This document shows positions 34,358-42,606 of a stretch of DNA of 64,000 nt, in pieces. The DNA is taken from the NCBI GenBank assembly GCA_963846915.1, contig CAWJXV010000009.1, positions 186,001 to 250,000 on the forward strand, given 5' to 3'. The notes beneath the pieces are model-generated. The model was not told the origin of the DNA and made no database searches. It saw nothing but the letters and a program-made list of their open reading frames with translations. The number at the start of each line of letters is the position of its first letter. The first letter of the stretch is position 1. The position numbers were made by a program, and so were the translations under genes. This stretch comes from PALSA-612 sp963846915. GTDB lineage: Bacteria > Actinomycetota > Thermoleophilia > Gaiellales > Gaiellaceae.

Positions 34358-34387
34358 GAGGCGGGGTCGCCACGGCGACCCCGCCTC
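34358..34387 (+). terminator. Strong hairpin between binding-protein and permease genes
   Basis: GAGGCGGGGTCGC (34358-34370) and GCGACCCCGCCTC (34375-34387) form a perfect 13-bp stem with a 4-base loop, 19 bases after the binding-protein stop and 22 before the permease ATG. Such a structure can partly stop transcription or protect the upstream message, so that the binding protein is made in excess. Confidence 0.65.
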
Positions 34388-34408
34388 GGCCGGGGTGAGC
34401 CGCCGCGC

Positions 34409-36388
34409 ATGGACTGGGAGCAGATCGCCCTCTTCGCGATCCTCGGCCTCGGGGCGGGGTCGCTCGTCGCCGGGGTCGCGCTCGGCATCGTCGTCAGCTA
34501 CCGCGGCTCGGGGATCATCAACCTCGCGACCGGTGCGGTTGCGATGGTCGCCGGCTACTCGTACTGGTCGCTGAAGACCGGGAGCTACGGAGTCGACGTG
34601 CCGACGGTGCCGGCGCTCGTGATCACCTTTCTCGTCGTCCTCGCCATGGGCCTGCTGATCGAGTTCGGCGCCTTCCGCCCGCTGCGGACGGCGGCGCCGC
34701 TCGCGAAGCTCGCGGCCTCGCTCGGCGTGCTGCTCGTCGCGCAGGCGTCGGTGTCGCTCGCGTTCGGGATCGGGACCAAGCCGCAGCCGACGGTGCTGCC
34801 CGGCGGGACGGTGACGGTCTTCGGCTCCAACGTCCCGATCGACCGGTTCATCCTGCCGGGAATCGTCCTCGGGGCCACGCTCGCCCTCTCGCTGTTCTAC
34901 CGGCTCAGCCGCTACGGCCTCGCGACGCGCGCGGCCTCCGAGAACGAGGTCGCCGCGATGCTCGCCGGTCTCTCGCCCAACCGACTCGCCCTGTCGAGCA
35001 CGTTGCTCGCCACCTTCCTGGCCGGAGCGCTCGGCGTGCTCGCCGCCTCGATCACGCAGCTCGACCCGACCTCTCTCCCGCTCGTGGTCGTCCCGGCGCT
35101 GACCGCCGCGCTCTTCGCCCGCTTCACGTCGTTCTGGATCGCCTGCCTCGTCGGCCTCGCGATCGGGAGCCTCGAGAACATCCTCTACTACCTCCAGACG
35201 CAGAGCTGGTTCCCGACCGACAACGGCGTCGCCCTGCCCGGCGTGCAGCCGCTCCTCGTCTTCGGCCTCATGGTCGTGGCGATGTTCGTGCGCGGCACGA
35301 GCCTGCCGAGCCGCGGCGAGCTCGTCGAGCAGCGCCTGCCGCTCGCACCCCGGGCCGAGCGGCTCTGGCAGACGGCGCTCGTCGGCACGGCCGTCGCGGT
35401 CGTCGCCCTGATCGTCCTCCCGTACGACTTCCGGCAGGCGCTGATCACGTCGCTCCTGGCCACGATCATGTGCCTGTCGGTCGTCGTGATCACCGGCTTC
35501 GTCGGCCAGATCTCGATCGTCCAGCTCGCGCTCGCCGGCATCTCGGGCTTCATCCTCTCCCACCTGTCCCAGGACCACGGCGTCGGCTTCCCGGCCGGGA
35601 TGCTGATCGGGGCGGCCGGCGCGACCGTGCTCGGGCTCGTGATCGCCTTCTCGTCGCTGCGCGTCCGCGGCGTCAGCCTCGCCGTCGTCACGCTCGCCGC
35701 CGCCGTCGCGATCGAGCAGTTCGTGTTCCTGAACTCGACGTGGGGCGGCGGGACGTCGAGCTCGCCCGTCCCCGAGCCGAAGCTCGGAATCGACCTCGGG
35801 CCGTACGGGTCGTTCCGGGGGGTCGACGGCAAGATCCCGAGCCCCGTCTTCGGCTTCTTCGTCGTCGCCCTCGTGCTCGCGCTCGGGCTGTTCGTCGCGA
35901 ACCTCCGCCGTTCCACGCTGGGCCAGCGGATGCTGGCGATCCGGTCGAACGAGCGCGCCGCGGCGGCTGCCGGAATCAACGTCCGGAACGTCAAGCTGGC
36001 CGCGTTCGGGATCAGCTCGTTCATCGCGGGCATCGCCGGCGCGCTCTACGGCTACAACTTCAGCTCGGTCACGGTCACGCGCTTCTCTGCCCTGACCGCC
36101 CTCAGCCTGATCGCCCTCGCCTACGTCGGCGGCGTGACGATGGTCTCGGGCGCGATCTTCGCCGGGCTGATCTCGGTCGAGGCGCTGTTTCCGTACGCGT
36201 TCGAGAAGTGGTTCGGCATCTCCGGCAACTGGGCCCTCCTGTTCGCCGGGGTGACGCTGATCCTGACGCTCGTCCAGAACCCGGACGGCGTCGCCGGCGC
36301 CATCTATCGAAAACGACACCGGCGAAAGCGGCGAGGCGCCTCCGCTCCCCGCCGCCGCGTCCTCGCACTCACCGGAAAGGAGCTCTGA
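34409..36388 (+). CDS. Fused LivH-LivM ABC permease
   Basis: A single 659-residue polypeptide carries both membrane subunits of a branched-chain-type importer. Residues 1-300 are LivH-like (SLVAGVALGIVVSYRGSGIINLATGA, ENEVAAMLAGLSPNRLA). Residues about 320-640 are LivM-like (GFVGQISIVQLALAGISGFI, RMLAIRSNERAAAAAGINV, AYVGGVTMVSGAIFAG). About 18 membrane segments are visible. Separate LivH and LivM subunits are about 290-360 residues each, so both halves are complete. The start is ATG 34409. The stop TGA overlaps the ATG of the MetE-like gene (TGATG). Confidence 0.85.
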   Translation: MDWEQIALFAILGLGAGSLVAGVALGIVVSYRGSGIINLATGAVAMVAGYSYWSLKTGSYGVDVPTVPALVITFLVVLAMGLLIEFGAFRPLRTAAPLAKLAASLGVLLVAQASVSLAFGIGTKPQPTVLPGGTVTVFGSNVPIDRFILPGIVLGATLALSLFYRLSRYGLATRAASENEVAAMLAGLSPNRLALSSTLLATFLAGALGVLAASITQLDPTSLPLVVVPALTAALFARFTSFWIACLVGLAIGSLENILYYLQTQSWFPTDNGVALPGVQPLLVFGLMVVAMFVRGTSLPSRGELVEQRLPLAPRAERLWQTALVGTAVAVVALIVLPYDFRQALITSLLATIMCLSVVVITGFVGQISIVQLALAGISGFILSHLSQDHGVGFPAGMLIGAAGATVLGLVIAFSSLRVRGVSLAVVTLAAAVAIEQFVFLNSTWGGGTSSSPVPEPKLGIDLGPYGSFRGVDGKIPSPVFGFFVVALVLALGLFVANLRRSTLGQRMLAIRSNERAAAAAGINVRNVKLAAFGISSFIAGIAGALYGYNFSSVTVTRFSALTALSLIALAYVGGVTMVSGAIFAGLISVEALFPYAFEKWFGISGNWALLFAGVTLILTLVQNPDGVAGAIYRKRHRRKRRGASAPRRRVLALTGKEL

Positions 36389-37611
36389 TGGACAGGATCC
36401 TCACGACCCACACCGGCAGCCTCGCCCGCCCGCAGGCGATCCTCGACTTCCTGATCGCGATGGAGCGTGGCGAGGACTACGACCAGGCGGCGTACGAGCG
36501 CGCCCTCACCGACGCCGTCTCGGACGTCGTCAGGCGCCAGGCGGAGGCGGGAATCGACGTAGTCGACGACGGCGAGATGGGCAAGCCGTCGTGGATCACA
36601 TACCTGTACGAGCGCACGAGCGGGATCGAGCCGCGCATGGTCGACACCGAGGGCGGCCGCGTCTATCCGCCGAGCCGCGACCGGATCGCGTTCCCGGAGT
36701 TCTACGTCGGGCACGACCGGCAGCAGGCGGAGGAGATCTTCGAGGTGATGGGCATGGTCATGCCCGAGGAGCCCGACGGGGACAGCCCGCAGCTGACCAA
36801 GAAGTACTTCGTCACTGCGCCGCTCGAGTACGACAACTCGGCTCTGCAACGCGACATCGCCAACTTCAAGCAGACGCTCGACGGCGTCGAGGTCGTCGAC
36901 GCGTTCATGCCCGTCGTCGCGCCGGCGAGCGCCTACTGGCTCGAGAACGAGCACTACGCGACCGAGGAGGAATTCGTCTTCGCGCTGGCCGACGTGCTGC
37001 ACCAGGAGTACAAGGGAATCGTCGACGCGGGCTTCCTGCTCCAGGTCGACGACGCCGTGCTGCTCCACGAGTACGACTCGATCCTCTCCCTCGGCGGCTC
37101 GGTCGAGGACTACCGGCGCTGGGCGGAGCTGCGCGTCGAGGCGCTCAACCATGCACTCTCCGGACTGCCCGAGGACCGCGTCCGCTACCACGTGTGCTTC
37201 GGGAGCTGGCACGGCCCGCACGTGTTCGACCCGCCGCTCCACGAGGTGATCGACCTCGTCCTGAAGGTGAACGCCGGCTACTACCTGATCGAGATGGCGA
37301 ACCCGCGCCACGAGCACGAGTGGCGGCTGTGGGATGACGTCAAGCTGCCCGAGGGGAAGGTGCTCGTCCCCGGCGTCGTCACGCACCACACGAACGTGGT
37401 CGAGCATCCGGAGCTCGTCGCCGACCGGATCGTGCGGATCGCCAACGTCGTCGGCCGCGACAGCGTGATGGGCGGCACCGACTGCGGCTTCGCCCAGGGC
37501 GCGTTCCTCCAGCGGGTGCACCCGACGATCCAGTGGGCGAAGCTCCAGGCGCTCGCGGAGGGGGCGAAAATCGCGACGAAACAGCTCTTCGGCGCTGAAG
37601 TGGTCGCATAG
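36388..37611 (+). CDS. MetE-like (cobalamin-independent methionine synthase family) methyltransferase
   Basis: This 407-residue protein matches the C-terminal barrel of MetE-type methyltransferases: ILTTHTGSLARPQAILDFL, IDVVDDGEMGKPSW, LQVDDAVLLHEYDS, HVCFGSWHGPH, VPGVVTHHTNVVEHPELVADRI and MGGTDCGFAQG. The zinc ligands His and Cys of this fold appear to be in HVCFGSW and GTDCGF. It lacks the N-terminal half of MetE. It sits inside the importer operon with a LigM homologue. It may therefore take methyl groups from methyl-tetrahydrofolate or from a methylated substrate, rather than serve general methionine synthesis (inference). Confidence 0.75.
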   Translation: MDRILTTHTGSLARPQAILDFLIAMERGEDYDQAAYERALTDAVSDVVRRQAEAGIDVVDDGEMGKPSWITYLYERTSGIEPRMVDTEGGRVYPPSRDRIAFPEFYVGHDRQQAEEIFEVMGMVMPEEPDGDSPQLTKKYFVTAPLEYDNSALQRDIANFKQTLDGVEVVDAFMPVVAPASAYWLENEHYATEEEFVFALADVLHQEYKGIVDAGFLLQVDDAVLLHEYDSILSLGGSVEDYRRWAELRVEALNHALSGLPEDRVRYHVCFGSWHGPHVFDPPLHEVIDLVLKVNAGYYLIEMANPRHEHEWRLWDDVKLPEGKVLVPGVVTHHTNVVEHPELVADRIVRIANVVGRDSVMGGTDCGFAQGAFLQRVHPTIQWAKLQALAEGAKIATKQLFGAEVVA

Positions 37612-37649
37612 CGGCTTGCGGCCGTCAGACACGAACGAGGAGCGGCACC

Positions 37650-38747
37650 GTGCGGCCGTGGCGATGGCCCTTGCCGTTCGCGAGTGCAGGCGCGAAGATT
37701 CCTGCGCCCATGGGGCTGCTGATCGACACGGCGGTGGTTCCGGCCCGCGAGAGGCTGGATTTCTGGTGGGAAGAGTCGTGCGACGCCTTCCACCCGCTCC
37801 AGATCGAGAGCGCGGCCCGGGAGCGGTTCTTCGCCCAGATGTGGGCCTACGAGCTTGGCCCGCTGAGCTTCTTCCGGATCGCCGCCGCACCGAACACGAT
37901 GCTGCGGACGTCGCGGGCGATCGCGGCCTACGACCCCGAGTGCCTGCATGTCTCGGTGATCCAGAGAGGGCAGCTCGACGCTGCCCAGGAGGGCCGCTGC
38001 GCGGTCGTGCGAGCGGGAGACATGGTCAGCTACGAGACGTCGCATCCGGCGATCGTCCGAGCGGAGAAGCCCTTCGAGGTGCTGGTGACGAGGGTGCCGC
38101 GCCACCTGCTGGGCCGCGAGGCGGAGCAGATCAGCAAGCACACCGCGCTCAGGCTTCCGGGCAGCGCGGGGATCACGAGAGCAGCCGTGGGCTTCCTGCG
38201 CGGGTTGTTCAGCGGCCTCGAGGACGGCTCGATCACTCCGGAGGACACCCCTGCGGCCGTGGATTGCATCCTCGATCTCGTCCGGGGGCTCCACGCCGGG
38301 CCGATGTGCGCGCACGAGCCGACCACGCTGCGGTCGCGTGCAGAGATCCTGCTCAACATCAAGTCCTACATCGAGGCGAACCTCGGCAACCCGGACCTCG
38401 CGCCCGAGCAGATCGCACGACGGAGCTTCATCTCGACGCGGTACCTGCACAAGCTGTTCGAGGCCGAGGGGATGAGCGTATGCCAGTGGATCCGCGCCGC
38501 GCGCCTCGACCGCTGCCGGCGGGATCTGGTCGATCCGGCGCTGGCGAACCAGACCATCCTGGAGATCGCGAGCCGCTGGGGCCTGACGGGGCCGCAGCAC
38601 TTCAGCCGCCTGTTCCGGGCGACGTACGGATGCTCGCCCAGCGACTACCGGCGTGGGGCGGGCAGGAGCCCGCATCCGGCGCTCCAGGGAGCCCACGGAG
38701 GTGCGGGACTCGCCGGGGTGTCGGTCGTCACGGCGTCGTCCGCGTGA
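37650..38747 (+). CDS. AraC-family transcriptional regulator
   Basis: This is a 365-residue regulator. The N-terminal half is an AraC_binding_2-type cupin (PARERLDFWWEESCDAFHPLQIE, CLHVSVIQRGQLDAAQEGR, GDMVSYETSHPAIV). The C-terminal helix-turn-helix pair covers about residues 235-335 (LAPEQIARRSFISTRYLHKLFEAEG, QWIRAARLDRCRRDL, IASRWGLTGPQHFSRLFRATYGCSPSDYR). GTG 37650 is preferred because GAGGAG lies 8 bases upstream; ATG 37710 is an alternative. Its stop overlaps the LivG GTG. It lies in the middle of the importer operon and so probably controls that operon in response to the imported compound. Confidence 0.85.
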   Translation: MRPWRWPLPFASAGAKIPAPMGLLIDTAVVPARERLDFWWEESCDAFHPLQIESAARERFFAQMWAYELGPLSFFRIAAAPNTMLRTSRAIAAYDPECLHVSVIQRGQLDAAQEGRCAVVRAGDMVSYETSHPAIVRAEKPFEVLVTRVPRHLLGREAEQISKHTALRLPGSAGITRAAVGFLRGLFSGLEDGSITPEDTPAAVDCILDLVRGLHAGPMCAHEPTTLRSRAEILLNIKSYIEANLGNPDLAPEQIARRSFISTRYLHKLFEAEGMSVCQWIRAARLDRCRRDLVDPALANQTILEIASRWGLTGPQHFSRLFRATYGCSPSDYRRGAGRSPHPALQGAHGGAGLAGVSVVTASSA

Positions 38748-39547
38748 CGGCGGACGGGCCGGCTCCGCCGGTTCTCCAGGCGACGGGGATCTCGGTCAGC
38801 TTCGGAGGCGTGCACGCCGTCGTCGAGGTCGACCTCGAGGTGGGCGACGGGCAGCTCGTCGGGCTGATCGGCCCGAACGGCGCCGGCAAGACGACCTTCA
38901 TCGACGCGATCAGCGGGTTCGTGCGCTCGCGAGGCCGTGTACTGCTCGACGGCGAGGACCTGACGCGCATGGCGCCACATGCGCGCGCACGCCGTGGGCT
39001 GGCGCGGACGTGGCAGTCGATCGAGCTCTTCGACGACCTCAGCGTCCGCGAGAACCTCCTCGTCGCCTCGCATCGGCCGTCCGTCTGGCGGACGATGCTC
39101 GAAACAGTCTCGACGCCCGACGCCCACCCCGAGGAGATCGGCGCCGTGCTCGAGCTGCTCGGGCTCGAGGACGTCGCCGACGAGGCGCCGAGCGAGCTCT
39201 CGCAAGGCGAGCGCAAGCTCGTCGGGATCGGCCGGGCGCTCGCGGCCGGCCCGCGGCTCGTGTGCCTCGACGAGCCGGCGGCCGGTCTCGACACCCGGGA
39301 GAGCGACGAGCTGGGGCGGCGGCTGCGGGGGCTCGCCGACGACGGCCAGTCGATGCTGCTCGTCGACCACGACATGGGGCTCGTGCTCGGGATCTGCGAC
39401 GAGGTCGTCGTGCTCGAGTTCGGCAAGGTGATCGCCCGCGGAGCGCCCGACGTCGTTCGCCAGAACCAGGAGGTAGTCGCCGCCTACCTGGGCAAGGCGG
39501 CCTCCGAGCTCACGTCGGCGGGCCTCGCCGAGGGCGACCGTGGCTGA
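38744..39547 (+). CDS. ABC transporter ATPase, LivG type
   Basis: This is a 267-residue ATPase of the branched-chain importer family. It has Walker A GPNGAGKTT, the LivG-typical RRGLARTWQSIELFDDLSVRENLLV, signature LSQGERKLVGIGRAL (Q in place of G after LS), Walker B LVCLDEPAAGLD and the H-loop VDHDMGLV. GTG 38744 overlaps the araC stop. It should pair with the LivF protein encoded next and the fused permease to power uptake. Confidence 0.85.
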   Translation: MTADGPAPPVLQATGISVSFGGVHAVVEVDLEVGDGQLVGLIGPNGAGKTTFIDAISGFVRSRGRVLLDGEDLTRMAPHARARRGLARTWQSIELFDDLSVRENLLVASHRPSVWRTMLETVSTPDAHPEEIGAVLELLGLEDVADEAPSELSQGERKLVGIGRALAAGPRLVCLDEPAAGLDTRESDELGRRLRGLADDGQSMLLVDHDMGLVLGICDEVVVLEFGKVIARGAPDVVRQNQEVVAAYLGKAASELTSAGLAEGDRG

Positions 39548-40274
39548 CGCCGTCCTGGCGCTCGAGCGGCTGACGGCCGGCTACGACCAGGCGGCGGCGA
39601 TCCGCGACCTCGACCTCACGGTGCAGGCCGGCGAGGTCGTCGCACTGCTCGGGGCGAACGGCGCCGGCAAGACGACGACGCTGCGCGCGATCTCCGGGCT
39701 CGTCAAGCCGATGGCCGGATCCGTCAGCTTCGAGGGCGCCGATCTCGCGCGGGTCTCGCCGAGCGCCCGGGCGCGGCTCGGCATCGCGCACGTCCCGGAA
39801 GGGCGCGGCCTCTTCTTCAGCATGACCGTTGCCGAGCACTTCCGCGTCGCCTACCGCGGCGAGCAGCTCGACGTCGCGCTCGCGTACGAGTACTTCCCGA
39901 AGCTGGAGGAGCTCCAGGGGCGGCGCGTCGGGCTCCTCTCGGGCGGTGAGCAGCAGATGCTCGCGGTCGCACGGGCGCTCGCGCGCCGGCCGAAACTCCT
40001 GCTCCTCGACGAGCTGAGTCTCGGCCTGGCGCCGCTGATCGTCGAGCAGCTCCTGCCCGTCGTCCGCCAGGTCGCACAGGAGCGCCAGTGCGGCGTCCTC
40101 CTCGTCGAGCAGCACGTCCACCTCGCGCTGGAGGTCGCCGACCGCGGCTACGTCCTGTCCCACGGCGAGATCGTGCTCCGAAACGACGCGGAGCACCTGC
40201 GTGCCAACCGGCAATTGCTCGTCGCGAGCTATCTCGGCGAGCGGGTTCAGGCGGCCGCCGTCGAGGCGGGCTGA
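39540..40274 (+). CDS. ABC transporter ATPase, LivF type
   Basis: This is a 244-residue ATPase. Motifs are Walker A GANGAGKTTTLRAISGL, Q-loop region HVPEGRGLFFSMTV (typical of LivF), signature LSGGEQQMLAVARAL, Walker B LLLLDELSLGLAP and switch EQHVHLAL. GTG 39540 overlaps the LivG gene by 8 bases. The LigM homologue follows after 13 bases, so transport and demethylation genes are co-transcribed. Confidence 0.85.
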   Translation: MADAVLALERLTAGYDQAAAIRDLDLTVQAGEVVALLGANGAGKTTTLRAISGLVKPMAGSVSFEGADLARVSPSARARLGIAHVPEGRGLFFSMTVAEHFRVAYRGEQLDVALAYEYFPKLEELQGRRVGLLSGGEQQMLAVARALARRPKLLLLDELSLGLAPLIVEQLLPVVRQVAQERQCGVLLVEQHVHLALEVADRGYVLSHGEIVLRNDAEHLRANRQLLVASYLGERVQAAAVEAG

Positions 40275-40287
40275 GAAGGGAGTGACC

Positions 40288-41682
40288 GTGAGCGATCGCA
40301 GTCTGGAAGACCTGCTCGTCGAATCCGGGAGCCCGGTCGAGCTCCTGCGGAACTCGCAGGCCGGTCCGAACGTCTACCCCGGTGTCCCGGCCGAGTTCAC
40401 CAACTGGCGGGACGAGCAGACGGCCTGGCAGCAGACCTGCGTCCTCTTCGACCAGTCGTACCACATGTCCGATCTGGCAGTGGAGGGTCCGGACGCACCG
40501 GCGCTGCTCTCCGGCCTGGGAGTGAACAGCTTCGACGGGTTCGAGGTGAACCGGGCCAAGCACTTCGTGCCCTGCACGCCCGATGGTCAAGTGATCGGCG
40601 ACGTGATCCTGTTCGCGCTGGCGGAGAATCGGTACAACCTCGTCGGCCGTGCGCCGGCGCTGAACTGGGTCACGTACCACGCCGAGACCGGCGGCTACGA
40701 CGTGAAGGTCGAACTCGACCAGCGGAGCGCGCTCCGCACCGACGGGCGGCGCAAGTCGTACCGCTTCCAGGTCCAGGGCCCGAACGCAATGGCCGTGATC
40801 GAGCGGGTGCTCGGCGGCCCGCCGCCGGAGCTCAGGTTCTTCACGATGACCGCGGTCTCGATCGCCGGGAAGACGGTCCGCGCGCTCCGCCACGGCATGG
40901 CCGGCCAGCCGGGCTGGGAGCTGTTCGGGCCGTGGGACGAAGGCGAGGCGGTACGCGAGGCGATCGTCGCAGCGGGCGAGGACTTCGGCCTCCGGCAGGT
41001 CGGCGGCCGGGCGTACTCGTCGAACACGCTCGAGTCCGGCTGGATCCCCTCGCCGCTTCCGGCCGTGTACTCCGGCGACAGCCTGAAGCCGTATCGCGAG
41101 TGGCTGCCGGCGCAGGGCTACGAGGGGTCGGCGTCGATCGGCGGCAGCTTCACCTCGGAGCGCATCGAGGACTACTACTTCACGCCCTGGGACCTTGGCT
41201 ACGGGAGCTACGTCAAGTTCGACCACGACTTCGTCGGCAGGGACGCGCTGGAGCAGAAGGCGGACGACGAGCACCGCCGCAAGGTGACACTGGCACTCGA
41301 CGACGAGGACGTGACGCGCACGATCGGAACGATGTTCGACAAGACCGACCGCGCCAAGTTCATCGACTGGCCGTCGGCGGTCTACTCGATGCATCCCTTC
41401 GACCGGGTGACGGTCGACGGCGAGACGGTGGGCGTGTCCACGTGGGTCGGCTACAGCGCCAACGAGGGCAGGATGCTCACGTTGGCGGTCGTCGAGCCCG
41501 AGTACGCGGAGCCCGGGACCGAGGTGACGTTCGTCTGGGGCGAGGAGGACGGCGGCTCCGCCAAGCCGACGGTCGAGCCTCACGTGCAGACGGAGATCCG
41601 CGCGGTGGTCAGCCCGGTGCCGTACGTCGAAGCGGTGCGGACGTCGTACGCGCCCGGCGGCTGGCGCGCGGCGAACGCCTGA
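40288..41682 (+). CDS. Second tetrahydrofolate-dependent aryl O-demethylase homologue (LigM/DesA type)
   Basis: This is a 464-residue GcvT-fold protein, a close paralogue of the protein encoded at 20375-21766. It shares RNSQAGPNVYP, CVLFDQSYHMSDL, LVGRAPALNW, RAYSSNTLESGWIP, FVKFDHDFVGRDALE and GEEDGGSAKP. Tyr30, His59, Arg121, Tyr243 and Trp252 correspond to LigM active-site residues and are present. The residue before His59 is Tyr instead of His, and several substrate-pocket positions differ, which suggests a different methoxylated substrate. GTG 40288 is chosen (GAAGGGA 7 bases upstream); GTG 40282 is possible. It is the last gene of the importer operon. Confidence 0.8.
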   Translation: MSDRSLEDLLVESGSPVELLRNSQAGPNVYPGVPAEFTNWRDEQTAWQQTCVLFDQSYHMSDLAVEGPDAPALLSGLGVNSFDGFEVNRAKHFVPCTPDGQVIGDVILFALAENRYNLVGRAPALNWVTYHAETGGYDVKVELDQRSALRTDGRRKSYRFQVQGPNAMAVIERVLGGPPPELRFFTMTAVSIAGKTVRALRHGMAGQPGWELFGPWDEGEAVREAIVAAGEDFGLRQVGGRAYSSNTLESGWIPSPLPAVYSGDSLKPYREWLPAQGYEGSASIGGSFTSERIEDYYFTPWDLGYGSYVKFDHDFVGRDALEQKADDEHRRKVTLALDDEDVTRTIGTMFDKTDRAKFIDWPSAVYSMHPFDRVTVDGETVGVSTWVGYSANEGRMLTLAVVEPEYAEPGTEVTFVWGEEDGGSAKPTVEPHVQTEIRAVVSPVPYVEAVRTSYAPGGWRAANA

Positions 41683-41691
41683 CCGGCGGGC

Positions 41692-42582
41692 TCAGACGCC
41701 GGCGCCCGGCCGCGCGAGCGCGAGCTGCGCGCTCGCCGTCTCGTAGGCGCGGTCGAAGATCTGGTCGATCGGGAGCACCCGGAGCTTCTCGGACAGGACC
41801 TCGACGCCCCACGGCCCGTCGTAGCCGGCGTCCCGCGCGGCGGCCACGTACTCGGCGATCGGGAACTCGCCCTCGCCGGGGAGCGCGCGGTGGTTGATCG
41901 TCTCGTCGACGGGATCGGGGAGGTTCCGGTAGTGCCCGTCGCTGAGCTCGAACCAGCCGAACAGGCCCGGCGGGATGCGTCCGAGCTCGTCCGGCTGGAT
42001 CCCGAGCTTGGCCATGTGCCAGGTGTCGATCGCGACGGCCGCGTTCGGCGAGCCGGCGCCCTCGACGATCGCGAGGGCCGTGTCGAGGTCCTGCACGTTC
42101 ACGTCCGGGGGCATGAACTCGTAGACCATCCTCGCGCCGTGCCGCTCCGCCGCCTGGGCGCACAGCTCGGCGTAGCGCTCGGTCAGGAGCGGCAGCTCGC
42201 ACGCCCGGCTGAAGATGTTGGCGACCTTGATGTGGTGGGCGTCGAGCGCGGCGGCCGCCTCGAACAGGAGCTCCCGGGTCGAGTCCGCCGCCTGCCGCCG
42301 CTCGTCGTCCGGGTCGAGGAACCAGTCGAGTAGGCACTCGAGCTCGAGGTACTCGAGCCCGTTGTCTTCGAGGAGCCGCTTGACGTCGGCGAGCGACCGC
42401 GACTCGAGAACGTGCTCGAGGTCGGCGTGCCATAGCCCGATGCCCTTGAACCCAGCGCGCGAGGCCTGCTGGCAGCGGTCGGCGAGGTCGAAGAGGCTCC
42501 ACTCGCGCCCGCCGTGTACCTCCACCGGCCCTGACGTCGTCCAGTAGAGCGCCAGTAGCGCGTCGCGGCTGTTCATCGACAC
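41692..42582 (-). CDS. Sugar phosphate isomerase/epimerase-like TIM barrel protein
   Basis: This is a 296-residue AP-endonuclease-2/xylose-isomerase-like barrel. Visible elements are SRAGFKGIGLWHADLEHVLES, HHIKVANIFSR, RMVYEFMPPD (metal Glu), AVAIDTWHMAKLGI (metal Asp/His), FELSDGHYRNLPDP, HRALPGEGEFPI and VEVLSEKL (last metal Glu). These are the metal ligands of sugar epimerases and inosose dehydratase-like proteins. The start is GTG 42582 or ATG 42576. It is divergent from the GMC gene across 24 bases and convergent with the demethylase operon. Possible substrates are keto-sugars or inositol derivatives; none is specified by sequence. Confidence 0.75.
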   Translation of the reverse strand: MSMNSRDALLALYWTTSGPVEVHGGREWSLFDLADRCQQASRAGFKGIGLWHADLEHVLESRSLADVKRLLEDNGLEYLELECLLDWFLDPDDERRQAADSTRELLFEAAAALDAHHIKVANIFSRACELPLLTERYAELCAQAAERHGARMVYEFMPPDVNVQDLDTALAIVEGAGSPNAAVAIDTWHMAKLGIQPDELGRIPPGLFGWFELSDGHYRNLPDPVDETINHRALPGEGEFPIAEYVAAARDAGYDGPWGVEVLSEKLRVLPIDQIFDRAYETASAQLALARPGAGV

Positions 42583-42606
42583 CGAACAAGTTTAAGCTCC
42601 CGGCTC
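42583..42606. promoter_or_regulatory. Very short divergent promoter between isomerase and GMC genes
   Basis: Only 24 bases separate the two divergent starts. TTTAAG (42591-42596), 10 bases before GTG 42607, can act as a -10 for a leaderless GMC transcript. No Shine-Dalgarno sequence fits in the gap. The -35 for each gene would lie inside the other's coding region. Confidence 0.4.

Noticed and set aside
33065..36319. Very long minus-strand open frame (about 1080 codons) opposite the importer genes
   Set aside because: Its product is an Arg/Asp/Glu-rich low-complexity sequence, as expected for the antisense of GC-rich coding DNA. The plus strand holds clear binding-protein and permease genes.
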